Positions 46,019 to 54,620 of a DNA stretch of 64,000 nucleotides are shown in pieces (position 1 is the first letter of the stretch; every line of letters begins with the position of its first letter). The notes beneath the pieces are model-generated. The model was not told the DNA's origin. It was given only the letters and a program-made list of their open reading frames with translations, and did not search any database. The stretch is from Patescibacteria group bacterium (GTDB lineage: Bacteria > Patescibacteriota > Patescibacteriia > 2-12-FULL-60-25), in assembly GCA_031082005.1 (NCBI GenBank), contig JAVHLR010000001.1, forward strand, positions 625,251 through 689,250, in the 5' to 3' direction. The position numbers and the translations under genes are program-made.

Positions 46019-46089
46019 GTCTAAATACTCAATCCAAAATGCGGGAAATAGCGTATAATACTTGCGAAATAAAAAATTTTAAAACCCAT

Positions 46090-48018
46090 ATGTCTCATCC
46101 GCTACTTTTTAAAAACGGTAAAATCGGAAAAATGACGACAAAAAATCGTCTAGTCATGGCTCCGATGGTCAGGAACTACGCTGATTCCCGCGGTCTTGTC
46201 ACGCCGAGATATATCGATCATATCGAAAGCATAGCTTCGGGCGGTGTCGGCACATTGATACTGGAAGCTGCTTTCATCCGTCCTGATGGTCGAGGCTTCA
46301 AGAACGAATTGGGGATTCACGACGATTCCGTCATTCCTGGTCTGAAGAGTCTCGTCAAGGTCGCTCATAAGCACAAGGCGAAAATCGGCATGCAGATCTT
46401 TCATGCGGGCAGACAGACTTCCTCGCAGACGACTGGTAAAACGCCAATCGCCCCATCCCCCATCCCAGACCCGACCGTCGGCGAGAAACCGCGTGAGCTT
46501 ACTGCGCAAGAAATCGACGAGCTCACCATTGCGTTCGGCCAGGCGGCTGCACGGGCAAAAAAAGCAGGCATGGATTTCGTCGAGATACATGGCGCGCACG
46601 GCTATCTCATCACTCAATTCCTCTCGCCATTCTCCAACCACCGCGAAGATAGTTATGGCGGCAGCGCAACGAATCGGATGAAATTCTTGAGGGATGTATT
46701 CAAAAGCGTACGGCTCGCGGTAGGCAAGGATTTTCCGCTCATAGTCCGCTTATCCGGCGATGAGATGATTCGCGGCGGTTTGACGCTTGCCGATACGCGC
46801 AAGATCGCCGTTGAACTCGAAAAGATGGGTGCTGACGCGCTACATATATCTGCGGGAAATTACGCGTCATATGCAAAAGGCTCCATCATACCTCCGATGG
46901 CTGCTCCGGATCTTACCCTGGTCCACTTAGCGAAGGGCGTGAAGGAGGTGGTCAAGATCCCTGTCATCGCCGTCGCCAAGATCAGGACGCCTGCATTAGC
47001 CGAAAAGGTACTTAAGGAAAAATCAGCCGACTTCATCGCGTTGGGTCGTCCCCTTCTCGCTGATCCGATGTGGCCAGCAAAAGCCGCTGCAGGCAAAGAC
47101 GCGAAAATCAACCTCTGCATCGCCTGCAACCAAGGCTGCATCAGCCGCCTGTTCGAGCAAAAAGACGTGCACTGTACCGTCAACCCCGGCTGCGGCTTCG
47201 AAGCGAAGTTCAAGATAAAGAAATCTAAAGGCAAGAAGAAGGTATTGATCATCGGCGGTGGACCAGGCGGCATGTCTGCCGCAAAAACTGCAGCCGAACG
47301 CGGTTTCGACGTAGTGCTGTACGAAGAGTCCAACCAACTCGGCGGCCAGTTGCACGCCGCCGCCGCTGCGCCATTCCGTGAGGACTGGGAAACCTTCAGG
47401 ACCTACCTCGTCAACCGTTTGGGTGAATTACCGGTCAAGATAAAACTGAATACCTTAGTCGACACGGAAATCATCAAGAAAGAAAAAGCTGATGCTGTGA
47501 TCATCGCGACCGGTTCGACTCCTTTGCGCCTCAACATCCCAGGTATCGACAGCCCGAACGTCATCATCGCACGCGACCTGCTGGAGGAAAAATCTCGGGC
47601 CGACGGCAGAGTCGTCGTTGCGGGCGGAGGCTGCCAAGGTGCGCAAACGGCTGAATATCTGGTCAAAAAAGGACATCCCGTCACGCTCATCGAAGCGACT
47701 TCTGACATCGCACTTGAAGCGCCGATCGATGAACGCAGCCTGCTTCTCGAACGGCTGAAAAGCGCAGGCGTTAATATCCTTGCCGAAACGCAGATCGTCG
47801 AGATGGGTTCGAACTACGTCAAGGTGGACGGCAAAAAAGGTCCGAAAAAAATCCCTACCGATACAATCGTATTATGTTTTGGCGCGAAGTCGCGCAACCA
47901 TCTCTATCTCCAATCAAAACAGTATAGCCCCAAGGTGATAAAAGTCGGCGACGCGTTGAACGTCAGGCGCGTGACGGAAGCCGTGTTCGAGGGGGCTATG
48001 GCGGCATTGTCGATTTGA
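46090..48018 (+). CDS. FadH-like NADH:flavin oxidoreductase (old yellow enzyme fused to FAD/NAD domain)
   Basis: 642 residues from the ATG at 46090; an upstream in-frame ATG at 46012 lies before the TATAAT box (46054-46059). Domains: FMN TIM barrel (1-345) with NRLVMAPM, HAGRQT and GAHGYLITQFLSPFSN; a 4Fe-4S Cys cluster (CIACNQGCIS then CTVNPGCG); and an FAD/NAD Rossmann pair starting VLIIGGGPGGMSAAKTA. This is the 2,4-dienoyl-CoA reductase/TMA dehydrogenase class. True substrate unknown. No Shine-Dalgarno. Followed closely by the GT-B gene. Confidence 0.9.
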   Translation: MSHPLLFKNGKIGKMTTKNRLVMAPMVRNYADSRGLVTPRYIDHIESIASGGVGTLILEAAFIRPDGRGFKNELGIHDDSVIPGLKSLVKVAHKHKAKIGMQIFHAGRQTSSQTTGKTPIAPSPIPDPTVGEKPRELTAQEIDELTIAFGQAAARAKKAGMDFVEIHGAHGYLITQFLSPFSNHREDSYGGSATNRMKFLRDVFKSVRLAVGKDFPLIVRLSGDEMIRGGLTLADTRKIAVELEKMGADALHISAGNYASYAKGSIIPPMAAPDLTLVHLAKGVKEVVKIPVIAVAKIRTPALAEKVLKEKSADFIALGRPLLADPMWPAKAAAGKDAKINLCIACNQGCISRLFEQKDVHCTVNPGCGFEAKFKIKKSKGKKKVLIIGGGPGGMSAAKTAAERGFDVVLYEESNQLGGQLHAAAAAPFREDWETFRTYLVNRLGELPVKIKLNTLVDTEIIKKEKADAVIIATGSTPLRLNIPGIDSPNVIIARDLLEEKSRADGRVVVAGGGCQGAQTAEYLVKKGHPVTLIEATSDIALEAPIDERSLLLERLKSAGVNILAETQIVEMGSNYVKVDGKKGPKKIPTDTIVLCFGAKSRNHLYLQSKQYSPKVIKVGDALNVRRVTEAVFEGAMAALSI

Positions 48019-48039
48019 GAATAAAATACATACCGAATT

Positions 48040-49392
48040 ATGAAAAAAGCGAACGGCTTACATCATCAACACAAGAATGCATACATCGTTTCGGTGAACA
48101 TGGGTTACGGCCATGAACGTGCCGCGTACGGGCTGCGTGATCTGGCCTACGACGAAATCATCACCGCCAACGCATATCCCGGCATCCCGAACAAAGATAA
48201 AAAACTTTGGGCCGACAGCCGGAAACTATACGAAACCATTTCCCGCATGAAGCCGATTCCAGTCATCGGCGACATGCTTTTTGACGTGATGGACAAGATG
48301 CAGCGGATCGCTCCGTTCTATCCGCGCCGCGATCTATCCGCGCCGAACATGCAGATCCGCCAGACGTATTATTTTATCGAGAATCTTGGGTTATGCAAGC
48401 ATCTGATAGATAAGCTCGCGAAAAACCCCAAGCCTCTGATCTGTACTTTTTTCATGCCGGCGTTCGCGGCCGAAATCTATGATTATCCCGAGGACATCTA
48501 CCTCGTCGTCTGCGATGCCGACATGGCACGTGCCTGGGCTCCGCGCGACCCCAAGAAAAGCCGCATAAAATATTTCGCACCGAACGGACGCGTCCGTGAA
48601 AGACTTATCCTCTACGGCGTGAGAGCCGAGAATATCTTCTTGACCGGATTCCCTATCCCCAAGGAAGTCATCGGCGGACCCGAAGGCTTGATCATAAAAA
48701 AAGACCTGATTGGTCGTTTGTGCAACTTGGATCCGAACGGCATCTTCATGAACAAGTACGTCAAGACACTCGAAGCCGAACTCGGTCCAGGCACTTGCCC
48801 TATCCGCGTCACCCATCCGCTGACCCTGACCTTCGGTATCGGCGGGGCCGGCGCGCAAAGCAAGCTAGCCCTGGATGTGCTGCACAGCCTTCGCCTGAAG
48901 ATCAAAAAGAACGCCATGACAATCAGGCTTGTTGCCGGCACGAAAAAAGAACTCGCCCTAAAATTCCAGGAAGCCGCATTAGACATGGGTCTGAAGAAAA
49001 ACATGGACAAGAACCTGTTCATCGACTATTACACGGACAGACATTCATATTTCATCGAATTCAGCAAAATATTACGCAAGACAGACATCCTCTGGACCAA
49101 ACCAAGCGAGCTTTCTTTCTATTGCGGTGCTGGCTTGCCTATCATTATGGCTCCCTCTATAGGCTCGCAGGAGCAATTCAACCGCATCTGGCTCAAGATG
49201 GTGGGGGCCGGCGTCGCGCAGAGCGACCCCAAATATACGAACGAATGGTTATTCGACTGGATCAATAGCGGCGGCTTGGCACGCATGGCTTGGAACGGAT
49301 ACATCGAAGCGCCTACTCACGGCTCTTATCGCATCGAAAGCGTGATCACCGGCGAGAAAGTTGAACTGGAAAAACTGCCGATGATCGTTTGA
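48040..49392 (+). CDS. putative GT-B glycosyltransferase (MurG/MGDG-synthase-like)
   Basis: 450 residues. N-terminal NMGYGHERAAYGL resembles the GGGHxxAA loop of GT28 enzymes; FLTGFPIP and WTKPSELSFYCGAGLPIIMAP are like the C-terminal nucleotide-sugar site of diacylglycerol glucosyltransferases. An unusual GIGGAGAQSKLALDVL motif separates domains. No signal peptide; one or two amphipathic helices could touch the membrane. Just before uppP (4-base gap), which fits lipid-linked sugar metabolism. Sugar and acceptor unknown. TAAAAT 13 bases before the ATG may be a promoter. Confidence 0.6.
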   Translation: MKKANGLHHQHKNAYIVSVNMGYGHERAAYGLRDLAYDEIITANAYPGIPNKDKKLWADSRKLYETISRMKPIPVIGDMLFDVMDKMQRIAPFYPRRDLSAPNMQIRQTYYFIENLGLCKHLIDKLAKNPKPLICTFFMPAFAAEIYDYPEDIYLVVCDADMARAWAPRDPKKSRIKYFAPNGRVRERLILYGVRAENIFLTGFPIPKEVIGGPEGLIIKKDLIGRLCNLDPNGIFMNKYVKTLEAELGPGTCPIRVTHPLTLTFGIGGAGAQSKLALDVLHSLRLKIKKNAMTIRLVAGTKKELALKFQEAALDMGLKKNMDKNLFIDYYTDRHSYFIEFSKILRKTDILWTKPSELSFYCGAGLPIIMAPSIGSQEQFNRIWLKMVGAGVAQSDPKYTNEWLFDWINSGGLARMAWNGYIEAPTHGSYRIESVITGEKVELEKLPMIV

Positions 49393-49396
49393 TCGC

Positions 49397-50212
49397 ATGT
49401 TGAATCCAACCGACAGCCTGATACTCGGAACGGTTCAGGGCCTGACCGAATTCTTGCCGATATCCTCATCCGGCCACCTGATCCTGGCGCGTGAACTTTT
49501 AGGATTGAACACTGAAAGCGGGTTGGTGTTCGACGCCGTGCTGCAGCTCGGCACTATTCTGGCGGTTTACGTCTTTTTCCGTAAAGACGTCATCCGGCTT
49601 ATCCGCGCTTTCTTACTTGTGCTTGCCGGTAAAAAATCCGCTTCTTCGGCGGAAGACCGTACGCTTCTTTTCGCCATCGTCCTCGGCACAATCCCGGCGC
49701 TCATCCTAGGCCTCCTGCTGGAGGAGGCCATGGAAACGATTTTCCGTAGCCCTCTGCTCGTAGCCTGTACTTTAGTCGTCGGCAGCGCCCTGTTCTGGTT
49801 CGCTGAACGAAGCGCAAAAGAAAATAGCAGCTCACCTTCGCTCAAACAGGGTTGGTGGATCGGCGTGTTCCAAGTGCTGGCATTAGTCCCTGGGATGTCA
49901 CGCTCCGGCTCTACCATCAGCGGGGGTCTGTTCCTTGGCCTCAAACGTGACGCCGCGACGCGTTTCAGTTTTTTGTTGTCTCTACCCATCATCACGGGCA
50001 GCGGACTCTTGGCTTTAGCGAAGATCGTGAAGAACGGAGAGACTGATTTCGCGTTCCTTAGTCTCGCCACCGGGTTCATCGCGTCTTTCATGGTCGGATA
50101 TCTTTGTATCTCTTGGTTGGTCGGATATCTCAAGAAGCACACGTTATCCGTCTTCATCTGGTATCGTCTACTCCTTTCCGTCGCTGTCCTTACAGCGCTC
50201 ATATTGAAATAA
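49397..50212 (+). CDS. uppP: undecaprenyl-diphosphatase
   Basis: 271 residues, about eight membrane helices. Converts undecaprenyl diphosphate to the monophosphate carrier at the outer membrane face side. Motif one EFLPISSSGHLIL contains the catalytic region with Glu; motif two is PGMSRSGSTI with the conserved Arg and Ser. Both are complete. One base separates it from the P-ATPase gene. Its partner enzyme UppS is at 57894. Confidence 0.95.
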   Translation: MLNPTDSLILGTVQGLTEFLPISSSGHLILARELLGLNTESGLVFDAVLQLGTILAVYVFFRKDVIRLIRAFLLVLAGKKSASSAEDRTLLFAIVLGTIPALILGLLLEEAMETIFRSPLLVACTLVVGSALFWFAERSAKENSSSPSLKQGWWIGVFQVLALVPGMSRSGSTISGGLFLGLKRDAATRFSFLLSLPIITGSGLLALAKIVKNGETDFAFLSLATGFIASFMVGYLCISWLVGYLKKHTLSVFIWYRLLLSVAVLTALILK

Positions 50213-50213
50213 T

Positions 50214-52787
50214 ATGCCGAAATCCATTTCGACCTGTCCCTGGACATGCAGTGTTCAGGACGTGTACGACGAATTCTCGTCCGGTCCGCGCGGGCTGACA
50301 TCAAGCCAAGTCACCGAAAGACGTAAACAGTGCGGACGCAACTCGATCGACCAAGCCGGCGCACAGCCAGCCTGGCGTCTAGCCTTACGTCAATTCGAGA
50401 GTCCCCTCGTACTGATCCTGATCGGAGCCAGCATAATTTCTTTTCTTTTGGGTGAACAGACGCAGACCATAATCATCCTGCTGATCGTCGGCCTGGGGGC
50501 GATACTCGCTTTTGTCCAGGAATTCCGCAGCGACCGCGCACTTCAGCGCCTACGTAAGAAGCTGACGCGCTTCGCCACTGTGATGCGTAACGGTAAGACC
50601 GTCCGCGTAGACGCGTCAGAGCTCGTCTTGGGCGACATGGTGGAACTTGAAATCGGTACCGTCGTTCCGGCAGACCTCCGTCTCGTTTCCGTCGAAGATC
50701 TGCAGATTGACGAATCCATCATGACTGGAGAATCGGAACCAGTCTCAAAAAACACTGATATTCTTTCGCTTTCGCGTCCGCTGCCGCAGGAACAGCACAA
50801 TATCGCTTTTTCCGGCACCCACGTCGTGCAAGGCTCTGGCCTAGGCATTGTGGTGCGTATCGGCAATGAGACTGAATTCGGAAAGACCGCTGCCCTATTG
50901 AGCATCCGCGCCGAAGAGACCAGCTTCCAAAAAGGGATCAGGAATTTCGGTAACTTTCTGCTCAAGGTTACCCTTGCGTTATGCGTCGTCGTGTTCATCA
51001 TGCTCGGCTTGATACACGGTCGATGGGGCGAATCCCTGCTCTTCGCCATCGCCCTGGCCGTCGGCATCTCGCCAGAACTTCTGCCCATCATCGTCACCAT
51101 GAACCTCTCGCGCGGCGCATTGGCCATGAACCGCAAGCACGTACTGGTGAAAAGACTTATCGCCATCGAAGACCTGGGGAACGCTGACGTATTCTGCACG
51201 GATAAAACCGGTACGTTGACCGTCGGCAAGCTACGCGTCCGAGAATCGATCGCACCGTCCGGCGAAAACGATGATTTACCGTTGGCTTACGCATCAAACT
51301 GCCTAGAGCTAGGGAAAAAAGGCCGAGCGACCAATCCCCTCGATCAAGCCATCCTCGAGGCGTCAAAAGAGAAACAATTCAATCGTGTATTCGAACACGC
51401 CGAATACCACGACATAATCTCGTTCGATTTCCAAAGACGTCGCATGAGTTGTGTGGTCAGTGAAGGAAAATCGAAAGACCGTTGGCTGGTCGCCAAAGGC
51501 GCTGTCTCCGAAATGATAAACGTCTGTTCCTCCGTCAGGATGGGAGCGGATGTTACGCAGGAAATGAGCCCTGAAATCGCGCGTCAACTGCTGCAGACAG
51601 CGGATGGCTACCACGATAAGGGCTACCGCCTGACAGCCGTCGCGAGGCGTCCGATAGGAACAAAAGCCAAATATTCCCCTTCTGATGAATCAGGCCTCGA
51701 ACTTCTCGGTTTCGTGCTCGTGAGCGATGCGCCAAAAGACTCCGCCAAATCTGCGCTTGAGGCATTAAGCCGTCTTAACACACGTCTAGTCGTCCTTACC
51801 GGCGACAACGACCGCGTGACGCGTCACGTCGCTGAAACGCTAGGCTTCAAGATCACCAAACTGCTGACTGGCGACAAAATAGAACAGATGGACGACGAAA
51901 CGCTGTCTAGGGAGGCTGAACGCACCAACGTATTCGCCCGCATCACCCCAGCGCACAAGCTACGCATAATCCAAGCGCTAAAGAAAAGCGGTCACACCGT
52001 GGGCTTCATGGGTGACGGGGTCAACGATGCGCCGGCATTACGCGCAGCCGACGTAGGCATTTCCTTCGAAGATGCTGTCGATGTGGCTAAGGAGGCTGCC
52101 GGAATCATCTTGCTCAAAAAAAACCTATCGGTGCTGGCTGACGGTATACGCGAAGGTCGACGCACCTTCGTCAATACGCGCACATATATCTATGCCACGA
52201 TAAGCTCGAACTTCGGCAATATGCTTTCTGTCGCCGGAGCTTCACTGTTGCTTCCTTTCATCCCACTTTTACCTGCTCAAATCCTCCTTCTCAACCTCAT
52301 CAGCGATCTGCCGATGCTTGGCATCTCAAGCGACCGCGTCTCCGAAGATGAGTTGGCTAAACCGCAAAAGTGGGATATCCAAAAGATATCCAACTTCATG
52401 TACTTCTTCGGGACCATCTCAAGTCTAGCCGATTATGCGACCTTCGCTGCGCTGCTGTTCGTCGCACGAGCCGACATCGTCGCTTTCCGCAGCGGTTGGT
52501 TCATCGAATCGATGCTGACGGAGATCGTCGTCATCTTCCTCGTCAGGTCAAAGAAAATCTCTTTGGGCAACATGCCCAGCACCATCTTGTCGCTTTCGGC
52601 AATTCTGGTCACCGGCGCGACGTTCTACTTCGTCCAATCCGGCCTCGGCAACGCTTTCGGCCTGACCGCCTTGCCGGCAAAAATAATAGCGATGATAATC
52701 GTCATCGTATCGGCTTATACCGTCCTCACTTTGCTGGGGAAATCAGCCTTCTACCGTTTCAGGTCTAATGCCTCGGGAACTATCTAG
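50214..52787 (+). CDS. P-type cation ATPase, magnesium-importing (MgtA-like)
   Basis: 857 residues. A-domain TGES, phosphorylation site DKTGTLT, hinge GDGVNDAPA. Helix 4 and following loop read AVGISPELLPIIVTMNLSRGA then VLVKRLIAIEDLGNADV, matching P3B Mg2+ ATPases (MgtA) rather than Ca2+ or Cu+ pumps. N-terminal cysteines (TCPWTC) are not a classic heavy-metal domain. A CorA homologue with an altered pore is elsewhere in the window. Its end overlaps the convergent 52784 gene by 4 bases. Confidence 0.85.
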   Translation: MPKSISTCPWTCSVQDVYDEFSSGPRGLTSSQVTERRKQCGRNSIDQAGAQPAWRLALRQFESPLVLILIGASIISFLLGEQTQTIIILLIVGLGAILAFVQEFRSDRALQRLRKKLTRFATVMRNGKTVRVDASELVLGDMVELEIGTVVPADLRLVSVEDLQIDESIMTGESEPVSKNTDILSLSRPLPQEQHNIAFSGTHVVQGSGLGIVVRIGNETEFGKTAALLSIRAEETSFQKGIRNFGNFLLKVTLALCVVVFIMLGLIHGRWGESLLFAIALAVGISPELLPIIVTMNLSRGALAMNRKHVLVKRLIAIEDLGNADVFCTDKTGTLTVGKLRVRESIAPSGENDDLPLAYASNCLELGKKGRATNPLDQAILEASKEKQFNRVFEHAEYHDIISFDFQRRRMSCVVSEGKSKDRWLVAKGAVSEMINVCSSVRMGADVTQEMSPEIARQLLQTADGYHDKGYRLTAVARRPIGTKAKYSPSDESGLELLGFVLVSDAPKDSAKSALEALSRLNTRLVVLTGDNDRVTRHVAETLGFKITKLLTGDKIEQMDDETLSREAERTNVFARITPAHKLRIIQALKKSGHTVGFMGDGVNDAPALRAADVGISFEDAVDVAKEAAGIILLKKNLSVLADGIREGRRTFVNTRTYIYATISSNFGNMLSVAGASLLLPFIPLLPAQILLLNLISDLPMLGISSDRVSEDELAKPQKWDIQKISNFMYFFGTISSLADYATFAALLFVARADIVAFRSGWFIESMLTEIVVIFLVRSKKISLGNMPSTILSLSAILVTGATFYFVQSGLGNAFGLTALPAKIIAMIIVIVSAYTVLTLLGKSAFYRFRSNASGTI

Positions 52788-53071
52788 TACTCGCGTTCAG
52801 GGCTATCTTCCGAGGACTCTTCCTTGATGTTTCCGCGCATCTCCAGATCAGCTTCCCGCTCATATTCTTCCCACATATCCGAAAGGACCTGAATTTTATT
52901 TTCGATATCCTCATCCTCGTTAAGCTCGCCAAGCTGGACATGGCTGTCGATTGCTTCAGAGACCAATTCGCTCCACACGTCTTTTGTCGCCACTCCCTGT
53001 TCTCTGGCTAATTCCGAGATTTCTTTGAACAACTCCGCGTTAGAAAGTGTATCAAGTTTCATAGTAATCAT
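52784..53071 (-). CDS. small acidic protein, function unknown
   Basis: 95 residues. Highly acidic (tail EESSEDSPEREY), with a helical first half (AELFKEISELAREQGVAT). Two ATGs are possible (53071 or 53062). No domain recognised; perhaps a regulatory or ribbon-type protein. Convergent with the P-ATPase gene. Confidence 0.45.
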   Translation of the reverse strand: MITMKLDTLSNAELFKEISELAREQGVATKDVWSELVSEAIDSHVQLGELNEDEDIENKIQVLSDMWEEYEREADLEMRGNIKEESSEDSPEREY

Positions 53072-53113
53072 ATTTTGGAAGGTTATCCGATAAAAAGCAA
53101 CCCAACGACCGAT

Positions 53114-53145
53114 AACACAAAAACCCCTTTCGGGGGTCTTGTGTT
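53114..53145 (-). terminator. tRNA-Glu terminator
   Basis: Stem AACACAA..ACCCC / GGGGTTTTTGTGTT with a GAAA-type loop directly after the tRNA CCA; T-run of five on the minus strand. Confidence 0.85.
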
Positions 53146-53220
53146 TGGTAGCGCGTACGGGAGTCGAACCCGTCTTACCAGGTTGAGAACCTGATGTCCT
53201 AACCGATAGACGAACGCGCC
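53146..53220 (-). tRNA. tRNA-Glu (CTC)
   Basis: Cloverleaf with acceptor GGCGCGT/ACGCGCT, anticodon stem TCAGG/CCTGG, loop TTCTCAA giving anticodon CTC, T-arm GGGTTCGACTCCC, encoded CCA. Position 1-72 is a G-T pair. Confidence 0.95.
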
Positions 53221-53246
53221 CTGTCGCTCGCTAGCGACAGGGCGCG
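53215..53246 (-). promoter_or_regulatory. leader hairpin that shares the tRNA-Glu acceptor 5' strand
   Basis: A perfect 14-bp stem with a 4-base loop. On the minus strand the 3' arm includes the first bases of tRNA-Glu, so the precursor can fold either as this hairpin or as the acceptor stem. Confidence 0.55.
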
Positions 53247-53277
53247 CCTATCGCTTACAAGCATAATTGAAACTTCT

Positions 53278-54579
53278 CTACCTGGCTAACCAATCAGGAT
53301 CGTGGCGTACCAGCAGTTCTTCTGCCCGATCCGGACGCGCCATAAGCTCTTTGGTGACCTTTTCCATCCTGATGCTTTGCGATCCTTTGACCAACACGAC
53401 ATCATTCTGACCCAATCTTTCTTGGATGAACAGTCCTGCTTCAGGGCTCTTGGGGAAGGTAAAAACCTTGTCTTCCGGCATGCCCGCCTCAACAGCGCCG
53501 CGTGCCGTGACGTGCGCGAGTGTACCACACGCCACCAATAAGTCAATTCCAGACTCTGCCGCTGCTTTGCCCTGCATGAGATGCGCTTCATCAGCCAAGG
53601 GACCCAGCTCCAACATGTCACCTAACGCCGCAATCCTCCTACCTCCTTGTTCGATAGGAAAAGACGCTAGATCCTGTAAAGCGGAAAAAGCCGCCAAAGG
53701 AGATGAATTGTAAGTATCGTCCAAAAGCCAGGTCCGCTTGATTCCGCGTAGGATTCTCATCCTGCCCGGCACGCCGTTGAAGTCATGCTGGAGTCTCTTG
53801 ATTGCAGTCGCCATATCTTCACCGACCGCTTTTGCTGCCGCGATTGCCGCACATACGGATAAAGCCTGTGGCTTGCCCACAGTCCCTCTTATCATCAGCT
53901 CATTGATCCTTCCGTCGGAGCTTATCTTTAGACGCATGCCGGAATTATCGGGATTCTGTTCATCCAAAACCACATCTTTCGAGACGAGCCTGACATCGGC
54001 GAGCGGATCTGTACCGAAAGAGATTTTCTTCTGTGGCAAATCGCGGCATATCGCGATGACACGCAAGTCATCTTGATTGAAGATTATGGTTCCGTCCGAC
54101 GGGAGAAGCCTGACGATTGCCGCTTCTTCCTCTGCGACCGCATCGACAGAACCGAAAAATTCCGTATGTTCAGCCCCTACTGCAGTAAAAACACCGATTT
54201 TTGGCGTCACCAAAGACATCAACCGTGCCAAATCGCCTGGTCGATCAGTACCAAGCTCCAAGACGAATGTCCTGGCACGCAACTTAGACAGCCCGATATA
54301 AGAAAGCTTGGCCTTCAAAAGCAGCTTAAGCCACCTAACCACGGACCTCTTAGGCATTTCCTGTCCATAAATAGTCAGTGGAACTCCAAGGTCGTTGTTA
54401 AAATTCTTTTCGCTCATCACCGTTCCGCTATGTTTCTCTTTTGCTCCTAAAGCGATACCCACAGCGTCTTTAGTCGACGTCTTTCCGACCGAGCCTGCGA
54501 TGCCCACTATCAAAGGCTTTTCGCGCCGTACGGCCCGTTTAACGCACATCGCCAGTATTTTCTCTAAGGTTTTCTGCAT
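53278..54579 (-). CDS. murF: UDP-N-acetylmuramoyl-tripeptide--D-alanyl-D-alanine ligase
   Basis: 433 residues, Mur ligase family. Walker A GIAGSVGKTSTKDAVG, GAEHTEFFG (Mur His/Asp core), the nucleotide-clamp DDTYNSSPLAAFSAL and GDMLELG motif of MurF are all present. Adds D-Ala-D-Ala to the UDP-MurNAc-peptide. Directly downstream of ftsI (41-base gap). No Shine-Dalgarno. Confidence 0.92.
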   Translation of the reverse strand: MQKTLEKILAMCVKRAVRREKPLIVGIAGSVGKTSTKDAVGIALGAKEKHSGTVMSEKNFNNDLGVPLTIYGQEMPKRSVVRWLKLLLKAKLSYIGLSKLRARTFVLELGTDRPGDLARLMSLVTPKIGVFTAVGAEHTEFFGSVDAVAEEEAAIVRLLPSDGTIIFNQDDLRVIAICRDLPQKKISFGTDPLADVRLVSKDVVLDEQNPDNSGMRLKISSDGRINELMIRGTVGKPQALSVCAAIAAAKAVGEDMATAIKRLQHDFNGVPGRMRILRGIKRTWLLDDTYNSSPLAAFSALQDLASFPIEQGGRRIAALGDMLELGPLADEAHLMQGKAAAESGIDLLVACGTLAHVTARGAVEAGMPEDKVFTFPKSPEAGLFIQERLGQNDVVLVKGSQSIRMEKVTKELMARPDRAEELLVRHDPDWLAR

Positions 54580-54620
54580 ATTGGTTGCTACTTTAAATTC
54601 TTAACGCGTTTGATGCAAAT

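Larger units (their letters stand above)
45476..46089. other. 614-base intergenic region
   Basis: Between the Gly-rich lipoprotein (minus) and the FadH-like gene (plus). It contains the lipoprotein promoter with an inverted repeat (45547-45587), an AT-rich stretch (45590-45735) with no ORF, the candidate structured RNA (45735-45983, minus) and its promoter (45990-46018), and a TATAAT box (46054-46059) for the plus gene. Confidence 0.7.

Noticed and set aside
46012-46089. Longer N-terminus for the FadH-like protein
   Set aside because: It would run across the TATAAT box and adds residues not typical of the family; the ATG at 46090 leads straight into SHPLLFKNGKIG.
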